A stretch of 64,000 bases of DNA from Odontesthes bonariensis (Eukaryota; Chordata; Actinopteri; Atheriniformes; Atherinopsidae): assembly GCF_027942865.1 (NCBI RefSeq), contig NC_134515.1, forward strand, positions 11,647,339-11,711,338, written 5' to 3'. Shown piece after piece: positions 27,133-39,408 of this stretch. The notes beneath the pieces are model-generated. The model searched no databases, had not been told where the DNA came from, and was given only the letters and a program-made list of their open reading frames with translations. Made by a program: the position numbers and the translations under genes. The number at the start of each line of letters is the position of its first letter. Positions within the stretch are counted from its first letter, which is position 1.

Positions 27133-27808
27133 TCAGTGGTTAAACATTTACAGAAGGGTGCAGAAGCCCAGTGAACATCCAGTGTATGACAGCATTTATA
27201 TTCATTGTGGCATCAGAATTAAAACCGACTGCAAAGTTTACGCCTATGAAATGTAATAGTATCTGTAAAATCTTTGTTCATATAAATTACACTCTTAAAT
27301 GAACCACTTTCTACTCTTTATACATGAAGCCATCTACAGTAAAATACATTTACATCAGAATCTAGAGGAATATAAATATACACGCTGCAGCAGCAACCAT
27401 TTAAATTACAACTAACAACTTATCTATAAAAAAACTGTAGGGTCATAAACATGTCATGTGCCACTGGAAGAGTTTACACTTTAATGATGATTATAGTGGT
27501 CCATTAACAGCGGGTCTCAGCTCAGTTACACTGCGCTTTCAATCATTTGGGGATTTTCACACTGACCAAGTGAAACTAGGCGAATGACGATGACCTAAAA
27601 GTGATTAGTGCTTAGCATGTGAGGGCACTGTTTCATTCTGTTATTAGTATAACAAAACATTTTTCAACTGGTGCTAAACTGGGACAAAAGTTTAGAAATT
27701 AGTTTGTGTGAAGTAGAATATGCATATTTCCCACACAGGTGGTTAATGTAAATTTGCCAAAAAAGGTATGTTTGTCATGCTCTCTGCTTTAAAGGGCACA
27801 GAGTGTGA

Positions 27809-27814
27809 TTTATT
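27809..27814 (-). terminator. Candidate proximal arhgef19 polyadenylation signal
   Basis: Minus-strand AATAAA about 940 nt after the arhgef19 stop codon. It would give a 3' UTR of about 1 kb covering 27800-28752, a stretch with no other recognisable feature. Confidence 0.45.
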
Positions 27815-28752
27815 TTCTTCTGTTCACAATCAGAAAATGTCCTGAAAAGTGAAATATGTTTCCGCTTTCTGTGGTTACCGTCAACCAACTGTTGTGACCT
27901 ATAATGTGGATGTAAATCTTTTAAAAACAGGCAAGCTCAAAAGTCTGACAGACTCACAAATGTTCTAAGCAGGTGTGCACTGTAGTTTTGTAGTTCCCCA
28001 TCAAATTATACTGAAACAAAATAGTGCATGGGTTGAGGACTATTTTAAGCAAACTGATAGATGTTTGGAGCTCTGGTTAATATTTACGAAGTTGGATGAT
28101 GTGAGTGAGACTAACTCAGAGGAACTACTCATACTGCTGATAATAGAGAAACATGTCACTCTGGAAGTCAATCATAAATTATAGATTTTAATAACAGTTT
28201 TTGAACACATAATAACAGAGAGGGATAAATTATGTCAGGATTTTGTCAAATGACCAGAAATAAGTAATGCACCACTGGATGGATTCAATCATGGAAAAAA
28301 AATGTAATCAGATTTTAATTTCCTCTCACACCACTGCAGACAGTTTTAAGGAGATTCTCGCCTATTTTGGAAATGGCATCCTTCTATTGTTTTCTTTAAC
28401 TTGTTGTCAGACTTTCAAATGAAATTGAAAGCCTGTTCAACTTAAAACTTCAGTGTAGCAAAACTGTTAAAAATGTTCTGGATGTGGACTTTTGTCTACA
28501 GACTCTTACTGGTTAAAAACCTCTTTAAACTAAAATGTGATATTAGCATTAAAAGCCTTGCACTCTCTAGCTTGCTAAAGGAAACTGCTGAGTTTAGAAA
28601 CCATGCAAAGAATGATGAAACCTGTTGGCTTGTTTTAGCACCTGCACGCTACACACCAGCCCCACATCCATCTAAAATTAAAACAAAAATCCCGAAGCTT
28701 AAAAACGCTGAAATGCACATTTGCCACGTGGAGTCTTTGCAGTAAAAAAATG

Positions 28753-31700
28753 TTAATCCTCCCCTTTCAGTTTCTGTGTGACACATTTTATGCGGATATT
28801 TTCTCGGAGGTTGCGGAGGCGCGCACTGCGACTTGTGATTTCCTCCACGTAGGATTTGGGGAACCAGCCCCGCTCCCCGTCCGACAGTCTGATGCCCTCC
28901 ACCCAGCCTGGTGAAACACATTAGCCCTTAGATATCAAACCCACAACTACACATCTTATAAACATAAGCTGCTTTGATTAAGTTTGGAATGTAGTTTATC
29001 TGAAAAGTAAAATTTTTCCAAACTCTTACCATCACTTGTGATGGTTTTAGCATGAAGAATGTCGGCTTTTTCCAGCGTTAACTCATCGTGCTCTTGGGCC
29101 TGGTAGCTTTTGATGCACTGAACCTGGGATATATCTGCAAGAAGAAGAGATTAGAAGAAGCTTGGATGAGAGGGTTGAGAGGTTTACACTGATTAATTGT
29201 GCACCTGTGATCTCTACTGACCCTCATTTTCACTGGCTTGCTCAATGTCTTCAAGTGGGTCAGATGGGAACATTGCAGTGATCCACCTCTGCTTGCTGCT
29301 CCTTGATGGACACAGAACCAACAAGGGCAGTTAGAGTGACCTGAAGAATCACTGTTGACAAGTGATTTGACAGAGTTACTCACTCAGTGTGTGATTTGAG
29401 CAGGATCTGATGTTTCAGGTGCTGCCCTTCACACAGCTGCAGGTGGAAGATGAAGCCTGAGATACCCTGCAGCTTCTGACTGAGATCCTTCACTTTCAAC
29501 TCTCCAATCTTGGCATGTACAAACACCATGAACTTCCAAGTACTGGAAAGGAAAGAGATGTCATTTTACACATTTTAGCAATTACATTGCTAGGTATTTC
29601 ACATTTATGACATTGAACCTCTGAAGCCATATCTTGTCATTTTTTAAAACGCTTTTGTATTAGCGTTTGTATCTGCATCGTTGCTCCTGGTCTCTTTGTT
29701 ACTGTTTTTTTCTTTTTCTCGAAAACCTATTTTCAACATTTTGTCAAATCCATCATCCAAAGCCTGACTCAGGATCATTTAAGGAATTTATTGAGCATAC
29801 ATTACTCAGGTAGTGCTAATACTTCAGGGATATCTTGACCAGATACATCTCATTCAAGTTGATGCTGATGTGTACACAGGCTAAAACTTCATAAATCATA
29901 TTTGGCTGCATGGATTTGAATGAAAACAAATGTGTCAACCTACACAATCCAGTTTCCACTTCTCTGTATATATACATTTCAATATATGTAATATATGTCC
30001 ACAAGTCTTGACCCCATTAAGACTTACAGACACATCCCTTGGACAGAAAGTATCACATGTTTTGAATGGTTTTCAAATATGTTAAATGACAAATCTGCAG
30101 TGACAGATAGTATTTTAAAAGTATTTTGTACTGTGGGCACAGAACTTACTTTTTGATTGAAAATCAAACTTACAAAATATTTCCCAATTCAAGTGAAACC
30201 AACATAAAGATTTTAATTCCCAAATTTTGATATTATAATTTTTTTTTTAACCATTTTTGTTACTCTTCAAAGGCTCCTAAATTGAGTTTTACAGACGTCA
30301 TTTCCTCATCTTGTCATAAGTCATAAGTCTCTGGAGATACAAAGAGTTTTCAGTCTAAACTTTCAGTCATAGTTGAAACATTTTTGGAAACAACAGAGTC
30401 CCTTCGAGGCCAAGGAGGGGTCAAATCACTGTAAAAAGCTGATTTGCTGTTCTCACTCTGTTTATTACCTCTTGTTTTTTAAAGGACTGCAAACGAAAAA
30501 AATAAATGAACGAGATAAAAATGTGCAAAGAAAATCATTCAAATAAGCAAAGGAATTATATCTCGTGTTTAAAATATAATTGTAACAAACATTTTTTAAT
30601 ATGTGTAACATATTTTTATTGTCTGTGGCTCAGACTCAGACTGTGGTTGTCTTATCAAAGCTCAGAAATCATCGCAGTGATCCAGGAACTTGACCAACTC
30701 TCACATGCTCACATGACAAGCAAAACAGGCATTCAATCTTTTTTTTTCATGTCTTTATATAGAGCACTATTTCAGCTTGTTGTGTTTGTATCACTCACTC
30801 CTTCCTCCTGGACAGCAGCAGGCAGTCATTGAACAAGTGGAGGTACACAGGCTTCGTGGGCAGTTTGAGCTTTGATCCAGAAATACTCATCGTCTGAGTG
30901 TCCACTTCCAACAGTTCACCATGTTTCACCAGCCAGCGGGACTGAGAGATCAGAGGAAAGATCTGCAAAAAGACAGAGTTACAGAGTATTGTAATAAATC
31001 ACATCAGATACATGAACACTGACAAAAGTTCAAAAAGATAAGAACAGTCAAAATTCAGTCACCTTGCCCTCAAAGTGGATTTTCTTGTTTAAGTGGATGA
31101 GTTCCTCCATCCTCTTCATTGACTGCACACTGGAATTACATTCTTTGATGATCTAAGAGGACGCACACCAACATGGTTATTACTGTATTACTGTTATACT
31201 TGTACTCATCCAACTGGCTATTAGAGATGATAATCACCACCTTTTTTAGCTCATTGAAAGCTTTCGTAGCAGTGTCCTCATCTCGAGAGCCTGGTGTTGT
31301 CCTCTTTAAGATATTCTGAAAAATAAAGATGGTTTTGAAGATGTGTAAAGAGTAAACAATACTTTTGTCACATGTTGTTGTGGGAAAAAAAGGAAAAAAA
31401 GAAAAAAATGCTGCTGCAAATTGCTTAGTTAGTCCCAGTATTTCTCTTTTTGCAGCTTCGTTCGACATGGCTTTAAGTGTGACCATGAATTATGCATTGA
31501 GTGTTTAATCATGTACCTCCACCAGCATTTTAAGCCGTGTGATCCTCTGAAACGGGAGGATTAGAAAAGAGGTCAGAGGAAGTCTTTGGCAGATGGGATC
31601 CTCCTCCAAGCGGGCCAGGATGCCTGGGAAACGAGGGTTTTCGTGCCTGAGAGGACAAGGCGAGGACATTTAGAGCAACCTCTCAATGACTTTTAATGAA

Positions 31701-34700
31701 AGTGAATCAAAATTCCAGCGTACTTTTTACCCTGAGAAAAAAAATGTTCAGCTTACTCAAGATGAACCATCTGCAAGTTAAGTCATGCAGGTGTAACGTA
31801 ACCTTTGAACACCCTCACAGGAAATGCTGGACTTCCAGCACACGACAATTGAACTTTATGCACGATGTGTGCTCAGATCTCCAATAGATGATACATTTAA
31901 AACACAGTAAAAACTATTACTCACAACATTCGCTGGTATGTCTGTTCCTGATAAGCCTGGTTGGTTACATAAGGTAAATAAACTCTTCTCAGAGCCGGAC
32001 AGTGATCAAAGACAATGTCGCACACGTCAAAATGGAGAATGTCTTCCTCCAGCCTGTGTTCCAGATCCTGAAGGAACCTACAGACAATGTGTGTGGAGAA
32101 AGTACGCTTAGAGAAAGAGAGCTGGTATCTGAGGGGTTAAACACAGACACAAAGGCAATCAGCTGCACGTCACTTCACCTCTCACTGACATCTTTGACTT
32201 CAGGCAGCTTTGAGAAGAGCCACTGCTTATCCTGAGTTCCAAGACACTCAGCGAGCTCCTGGGACAACATGAAGTGGTCCACCGCAATTGTCAAACTGCG
32301 AATGTATGACGCCTCAGACGTTACCAGCTCAAACTTTGCCTTGGGTGAGAAAAACACACAGTGTTTCAAGTTCCTGGAGAGCTGGAGCAGTCAAAATGAG
32401 AATCTATAGAAACCTTAATTAGACCACGTTTATGTAACCATCAACTGAGCAAAATTAAATCAGGAGCAGTTTCTAATGTTAAGTTTTCTAAACTGCTGAT
32501 AAAGATAGAAACAATATCATCCCATTGGTTATTACTTTGTGTTTGCATGGTGTAAAGGTAACATTCATGTTACATTCAAACTGCATACGACGACTAAACA
32601 TAAGCATTGCTTAGCTCAAATTTTCATTATTTGTCTTAGCTGGATTTACTTGTTGGTAGGGTTTATTTTTAACAAATTCCTTGTCTGGTGTCTGAGTGAA
32701 TTCTATTTACTTGATCTATTCATTTATTTTCATTTATTTGTTTATCTTTTTATCTAATCTCTAATGAAGTGCACATTTATCTTTTCTTATATTTAATTCT
32801 ATGTATGTTTATGGTCAGTTTTTCTTTACTATTTCCATTTTGAACAATTTTACTGTACTTTTATCTGCCCTTGGCATTTCCTCATAGATCTAGATATTAT
32901 ACTGTTTAACTCATATTCTCATTTCTATTGTCCTCTGTATTGATTTGTTTGTTTTTAATTACATAAATCTATTATGTGCTTTGGGCTTGGATGTGGGTTT
33001 GAGTTGGGATCTGGTAGGGTGGGGTGGATGATTGGTTAGTATTGTTTTTTATGCTTCTTTTTACTGTTTCTACTGTGTTTAGCTTACTCAAAAAAGTGAA
33101 TTGTGCTACATTCGATGGCCATGAAAACCATAGCCAACCCTGGCAACCCCATGGCTCCGTCCCTGTAAATGAAAAGACTCTTATTCACCTCCTGTAGTTT
33201 TCTCTCCTCGTTGCTGAAGTTGTCAAGTCGACCACTGCTTCGAACATCTGGTATGTCTTGCCACAGTGCAAAAGCAGAGCCTCGTGAGGAACGAAAGGAG
33301 CTGGATGGTGACAGATTGGATGGAGACGGCGTCCCATCTGAGCCTTCATCCCTGAGCCCCTCTTCCTCCGTGCCGGGCTCCTTCCCTTGCTGCCTCTGGA
33401 TCTCTCTATTGATGGCAACGTCGCTGTATTCCTGGTAGAGGATCGCTGCAAAATCAAAAAGTTGACACACAAAAGTTGTTCCAAGGAAAAAGCTAGCAAG
33501 ACTTTGTCTCAATGATTTATGGCAAAGAAGAAACCCATTTGGGCAAACGTACAACTCGGTAAAAAACGTGACAGTCGGTTTGAGCAGTGAACAGATGGAA
33601 GTGTGCTCACGTCCTCCTCTATGGATTTCTTTCGCATTCTATGAAGAAAAGTGAAATTACATGAGCATATGATGTTATATCTTGACAGATTTTGTGTAGA
33701 AAACTTAGCTACTTCTTACCCAAGTTTTGTGCTCCAACGATGTAAAGCCATCCCATTGTCACTGCTGGGCAGTGAAGGTGGCAGTCCGACAGGACTGTGG
33801 GGGTCACTATCACTAGAGCCTCCTGAGCTGCGGTGCCTGCAGTTTGACTTATCTATGGATAATAAAAACAAGATGACTTGAGATCTTGAGATGACTGGTA
33901 GAGTGTCATTTGCCTCTACATGTTATTTTTTTTTCCTCTAAAAGCACAAGCCACTACTTCAAATCAGGTCTGCTGATGTTTGGAATCTGACCAACACTTT
34001 CACACTGGCAGCTCCTGCGACGGTGTGGAGAAAAGGCAAACCTGCTGAGAGTTGCATTAGATTGCCACCCTTGCATCTGCAGCTCACTGTACTCATGAGC
34101 CAGCTCATCACATAATTGCTAGTGCAGGATCCTCAGCACTTTTTCTGGAAACTGAACTTGAGTTTATCTTATGACTTGCAGTGTTTACCACGTGCTCACT
34201 GACTAAGACAAGGTTGATTTTGTTAGCTGTTTTACACAAACATGTTCTTTTTGGTGTATTCCATGAAATTGGAAACTCTGTATTCACTAAAGAAATTGTC
34301 ACTATCTAGAATACTGACAACTGACAACCATTTTCTGCAACACTGAAGCTGTTTTGTGGTTGTTGCCTTAATAAGTCCTTGTCTGATTGACCTTATCTTA
34401 GGATCCACCTGGACTACATCTCAGTTAATGATAGTCCACTCACAGTCAGGGTGCGGGCTGAGGCTGTTGGAGCCCTGTCTGTCCCTTGAGGCCACCCGAG
34501 CAGACAGTGACTTCCCAAGCTTCAAGGTGAACGAGTTCTTCCTCTGAGACAGCTGCAGTCTTGATATTAGCTCTGAAGCTGAGAAGCGACGCCGTTCTTG
34601 GTCACCTTGACGGCTGCGGGACAAAAAGGTCCCTCCTGAGGGAAGTGATGTTTCTATGCTCCCACTCTCCTCCCCCACTCCTGGTTCTGAGTCCTCTATT

Positions 34701-35702
34701 ATCTGCAGTGGTTCTGCAGGTACATTGAAAATATCTTCCTGACTGAGGCTTGGGAGATCTGCAGCTCCGTCCGTGGATGAAGGAGTTGAAATGGCCTCCA
34801 GGGAGGATAATCCACTGAGGTCCTCCTCCAGGAAAGTTGCAAACGGTCCAGGAAAGATGTAGTCCGCCTCGAGAATTGGGCTACTGACTGATTCATCGCT
34901 CGGACTGTCAGGAGAATAAACCTGCATCTTTCGCCCTGAGGACAAGAAAAAAAACTTTATTAGATTAGAGAGAAAACATGTTGAGATTTTGTAAAGCCTG
35001 ATTTTTTTCAATGAACTCACGGATAGACTTCTCTTTCAGTGATCCTTGTGAAGTTCTCCTCTGTGGCAGGGAGGAGTCTAGGCCCTGAAAACCCAGATAT
35101 TCAGGTGAGGACGGGGAACAAGGTAATTGAGATTCCCAGGAGTCTCTGTTTGTGTATAGAGAGGACAGGGGGAGGGACAGAGGGAGGCTGAGAGCTGCGT
35201 GGAGAGGACGACAAACGGTCGTGACCGTCCGTGGCTTCTCAGTTTGCTCCTGCAAAGAAGTCCTGACGCCATTTTGACATTCAACGTCATCCTCGGTATG
35301 TGTAGGAGAGTTCAAATTTATTTCTTGGTCATTGCCTGCTCTGTGGCAGCCCCTCTGCATGTCATTCAGGTCATTTAGCGTCTGTCTGAAACCATTCAGT
35401 GGTAGAGAGCGTGCTGTTCGTTGTGCGTCTGAAGTAATGCTTGGTCTCCGAGAGCCAAAGCCGTTTAATTTTGGAGACGTTGATGGTTGTAGTTCAATAA
35501 AAGCCAACGTTTCCTGTTGGCAAACAGCGACGTGTTTGTGATGACATGGGTGCAGGAGAGGCCTGCCCTCCTGGGTCTCACTAGCAGCCTGGGACTCTGC
35601 TGAGCCTGGGATCCACATGCTGGGCCTTTCTCTTTGGCAGTGAAAAGCGTGAAGGTGGGGTTGGAAATTAAGAAAATGTGAGAATCCATACCCAGGGAGC
35701 AT
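28753..35702 (-). CDS. arhgef19: arhgef19: Rho guanine nucleotide exchange factor 19 (WGEF)
   Basis: Minus-strand coding exons, 5' to 3': 35702-35021, 34935-34444, 33852-33720, 33638-33611 (uncertain), 33445-33189, 32339-32179, 32077-31925, 31646-31517, 31315-31241, 31152-31063, 30962-30799, 29542-29384, 29301-29222, 29134-29030, 28907-28753. About 950 residues; human is 802. N-terminal landmarks shared with human ARHGEF19 are '[15 protein letters not shown]' and '[15 protein letters not shown]'. Then come '[10 protein letters not shown]' and '[12 protein letters not shown]'. The DH domain runs from '[16 protein letters not shown]' to '[14 protein letters not shown]', including '[18 protein letters not shown]' and '[19 protein letters not shown]'. 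The PH domain has '[11 protein letters not shown]', '[15 protein letters not shown]' and '[13 protein letters not shown]'. The SH3 is '[20 protein letters not shown]' to '[14 protein letters not shown]', ending 'ARLRNLREN'. It activates Rho-family GTPases; WGEF works in non-canonical Wnt signalling. An acceptor before 35723 implies an upstream non-coding exon. Confidence 0.93.
33611..33638 (-). other. arhgef19: Putative 28-nt arhgef19 micro-exon with phase conflict
   Basis: Good splice signals surround 28 nt ('ttcttcatag' acceptor, 'gtgagc' donor). It reads MRKKSIEED in the frame set by the preceding exon (ending 'RWSTKLG'). It ends in phase 0, while the next exon (acceptor at 33446, 'CG ATC CTC TAC') needs phase 1 for the conserved LYQEYSD. 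Leaving it out also fails. A shorter version of the previous exon (33720-33836) joined straight to 33445 does close the frame, but gives an unlikely peptide. A missed micro-exon or a sequence error is possible. Confidence 0.4.
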
Positions 35703-36046
35703 GGCTCAACAGGCACATGGGAGCTGGAACCACAGACAGGGAAAAAAATGATTATTAACACTTAATTGACATAAAAAATGTTTTACAGGATAATGATATA
35801 TTAAAGTGTACTGGTGCCTTTAATAGATATTGCAAAGCAAAAAACAAGAATATTTTAAGACAATAAACCTGAACCTTGATCTTAGTATTTTCCCTCAATG
35901 TCTTTTTTAAAATTATTTTTTACAAAAGACCATAATGTCATACTGTTCTGAAGTAAATACTATAAAACAAAACTGAGAAAATCCACATGGAAAACTATTT
36001 ATTGTTGTGGGCTGGATTTACTTGCAGAGACATGTGGAACCTCTGT
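35703..36046. other. Upstream of the arhgef19 start: acceptor and AT-rich intron
   Basis: The minus-strand acceptor at 35724-35725 ('ctgtggttccag') lies 21 nt before the start codon. Beyond it is AT-rich DNA with no exon. The non-coding first exon was not found. Confidence 0.5.
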
Positions 36047-36830
36047 TCTGAAGACGTTGGGATGTTGTGTAAAATCCAATAAAAAACAGAATGTAACGAC
36101 TTGCAGATAAAAAGTACCCTATTTCTAATTTAACAGAACAGACAACACTCAAAATGCTGAAAGTTAGAAATCTTCTTGTTTGTGTCGGTTTTATCTAAAA
36201 TGAGCTCAGGCCCAGAGAAAGTGGTGCCGTTGGTGAATCTTGCTTACAAACATTTATTTTATGTTGTAAAGTTCTGACTTGACTTTGTGGATGCAGTGAC
36301 AAACTGTGTTCACCGGTAATGATTTTCATTGTGTTCCAGACCACAGAATCCAGTCCAGGTTTTCAGCCTTGTCCCTTGCGTACAGATTCTCTAAATATTA
36401 CTTTTATGGGAACTCATGGTGACCATATGAGGACATCATTTTTCTAGTTGAAAGACAGCGCTTAGATTTTAAACTTAATATGTCCCATTCATCTCAAGTA
36501 ACCAAGAGAAATTAAAAATGCAAACAAATTCAAAACGTGGGTCTTAGAGATTACTAATAATATCTACAATATATGATCTTATGTTGTGAAATATGATTCT
36601 CAAAACTCTAAATTCTTTTTCTTCACACTCTGTCACAAGGTTGTGAGCCTTTGCCCAACGTTCCTTCTGAAAGCCTTTTGGATGCTCTTTAATCCAAAAA
36701 TGCTACCGACCTGTTGCCAGTTAACCTAATTCTTCTGAGACGTTTAAACATATATGTGACATATTCTTTTTCTATTTACATTGTACATAACATCTCAGCT
36801 TTTTTTGAGAAAACAGGGTAGTATCTGAGT
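36047..36830 (-). mobile_element. Decayed Tc1-like DNA transposon, copy A
   Basis: Starts 'gttgggatgttgtgtaaaa' followed by 'aacagaatgtaacgac', the usual edge of a common fish Tc1-like family ('gttgggacgctgtgtaaaat...aacagaatgcaatgatttgc'). It later holds 'gtgacaaactgtgttcac' and 'cagccttgtcccttgcgtac', matching the minus-strand helix-turn-helix part of that transposase. It ends near 'ctgttgccagttaacctaat'. No usable frame is left. Confidence 0.7.
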
Positions 36831-38082
36831 GGATCAAACTGGAAGAACAGGTTTTTATATCACTTGTTATGTTTGAAGTGTGACTGCTAATCTATGAATA
36901 ATATGTGGGTCCTGGTCTTGTTTTGTGACCTTTAAAATAAGGATATTAGGACTGGGTAATGCTGCCAAATAAGTGTACTACCAAAAAAAGTTTTGTGATT
37001 ACAAATGTGGACCAACATGCACTTTAAAACTATTTAGAAAAATGTGTGTATTTCCATATAAATACAACAGAGGAGTACACATGTTCTTCCTCAAGAAACA
37101 GACTTGTGCATTAGATGTGGGTGTAGATTCTAAGTCATCCAAGTCATGGTAATTATAGGAGCATAAACAAGGGCAACAGGGCTTCGAATTCTTGATTCTC
37201 TCATCGGAAAGGTTTCTTCAGTTCATAACTGAAGAAACCAAAACAGCAACAAACCACTATATTTTGTAATCAAGCACGGTCAGCTTGTTGCTTACACCAC
37301 ATACTTTCACAGTATTCTCTGTTAGAATGAAAAGCAGTGAGTTTCTAACAAAGTTTAATAAACTATTCATGCAGACTGGGGATGTTTCGCTCATGGAAGT
37401 GGCTTCACGAGGCTTCATTTAAAGATGAAACCTCACACAAAGGCATACTCACTAAGCAGACACCTCTGGACTAAACCAAGAAACTATGAACACATGCAGG
37501 ATGTTTAACAGTCAAGACCAGTCTTCGCACACACTGAAGCCTTATGTGTCTCCTGAGCTGTGTCTTCCTGCACTAATTAAAGACTTCTCTCCACATAGCA
37601 TTCAGCCCCTGTATTTAACATCTCGGCACACACAGCAACACATCAACTCCAGACAGAACACCACAACAGAAGGACAGACAGAGGAAGAGAGCTCATCCTC
37701 AGCACTCTCACCTTTTACCTGAGATCCATACTGAGCTATCGTTCAGCTTTTTAGTTTACCTTCCTGAATCCACGTTACATAGCAGGCACCTTTTCTGTTT
37801 GAATGTTTACAGTGTGCGCCTGTTAAAACCCAGCAGTGGTCGTAAAGTTAGATGTCCTTGAAGGCTGTTTAAACACACACCAGTGGAGCTCCGTCTCTTT
37901 TTACCCTCCAGCTTCCTGAACAGCTAATCCTCAACTTCTGGCTTGAACACCTGGTAAAGGTACACTGACATACAACACATATAGCATGATATGCAAGGAG
38001 CAGGATACAGAGTGAGGCTTTCATCTTTTTTTTTCTCCATTTTGTCACTTCCTCACAGGCAGCCCTCAGGTGGTTCTGTTAT
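36831..38082. other. Gene-poor interval
   Basis: No exon or recognisable repeat. The frame at 37486-37722 (78 codons, Ser/Thr/Gln-rich) has no family features. A first exon of arhgef19 could lie in or beyond this stretch. Confidence 0.45.
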
Positions 38083-39408
38083 ACAATCCCAACTCCAAAC
38101 AAGCTGTGAAACTCGAGCATGTAAATAAAACAGAATGCAATGATTTGCAAATCTCAAAAAAGATTTTTTTTTAAATTAACAGTAGGACATAACAGTTGCT
38201 GAAAGTAAGGTATTTTACTCTATCATTAGAAATATGAGCTCATCTTCAATTTGATGGCAACGGTACATCTAAAAAATATAGCATATAGTATAGCATCTTT
38301 TAACAACAGTCTGGGAAATGCGGAGACCAGTTGCTGGACCTTTGGGGGAGGAATGTTGTCCATTCTTGTCTGATATAGGATTCTAGCTGCTCAACATTCC
38401 TGGGTCTTCTCTGTTGTATTTTGCGTTTCACGATGCTCTAAATGTTTTCAGCTGGTGAAAGATCTCGACTGCAGGCAGGTCAGTCCAGCACCTGGACTCT
38501 TCTACTACAAAGCCATGCTGTTGTGATAGATGTAGTGTATGGTTTAGTATTGTGTTGCAGAAATATGCAAGGCTTTCCCTGACAACAATATGTGGATGAG
38601 AACATATGTTGCTGTAAAACCTGTATATACCTTTCAGCATTGATGGTTCCTCACCAGATGTGCAAGTTGCTATCAGCACTAATGTAACCCCATAACATCA
38701 GAGATGCAGGATTTTTTTAACTAAAGAGGAGAGGGGCTTCTGCTTTGCTGGATGGAGCTTTATCCTGCATTGGTGGATGGCACAGTGAACTGTGTTCACA
38801 GACAGTGATTTCTGGAAGTGTTCCTGAACCCATGCAGTGATTTCCATGACAGAATCACGTCTGTTTTTAATGCAGAGCTGCCTGAGGCCCTTAAGATCAC
38901 AGGCATTCAGTACTGATTTACGGCCGGGTCCCTTGCACACAAATCTGCAGATTCTTCAAATCTTTTGATGGAATTCTGGACTGTAGATGATGAAATATTC
39001 AAAATCTTTGTAATTTTAAGTTGAGTTATTCTGAAATTGTTCTACAATTGTTAGAAGCATTTTTTTTCAAACTGCTGAACCTCTCTCCATCTTTACTTCT
39101 GAGAGACTCTGCCTCATTGAGTTTTTTTTTTTTTTAATAACTAGAAATGTTATTGACCCGTTGGCAACTAACCCAATTAGTTGCAACACGTTTCTTTTTA
39201 GCACTACTTATTTTTCCAGCCTTTTCTTGCCCCATCCAAGTCTTTTTTGAGACGTGTGGTTGCCATCAGATTTAAGATGAGCAAATATTTTTGTTTTTCC
39301 TGAAACAGTAAAATGTCTCACTTTCCCTTTTGCTATGCTTTTTGGGATCTATTGTAAATTAAATTTTGGTTTACAAGACTTCAAATACTAATTCTGTATT
39401 TCATGTGT
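38083..39408 (-). mobile_element. Decayed Tc1-like DNA transposon, copy B
   Basis: The most complete of the Tc1 relics. The left end is 'acaatcccaactccaaac', then 'aacagaatgcaatgatttgc'. On the minus strand, 38940-38698 reads 'GRKSVLNACDLKGLRQL' and 'DSVMEITAWVQEHFQKSLSV', the second helix-turn-helix of the Tc1-like transposase. 38679-38428 reads further transposase pieces ('PHIVVRESLAYF'-like, shifted in frame). The beginning of the transposase gene is near 39110 (minus-strand 'ctctcagaagtaaagatgg'). Frames are split and the terminal repeat on the right is worn. It has the same family and orientation as the relic 2 kb to its left. Confidence 0.8.

Noticed and set aside
28753..35702. Assignment of the exchange factor to ARHGEF16, ARHGEF5 or NGEF
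   Set aside because: The N-terminal 'VAVCQQE' and '[10 protein letters not shown]' blocks, 'LYQEYSDVA', and the 'ARLRNLREN' tail fit ARHGEF19 better than the other family members.
38428..38940. Host DNA-binding protein with a helix-turn-helix
   Set aside because: The sequence around it is a worn Tc1-like transposon. The frame is a transposase remnant.
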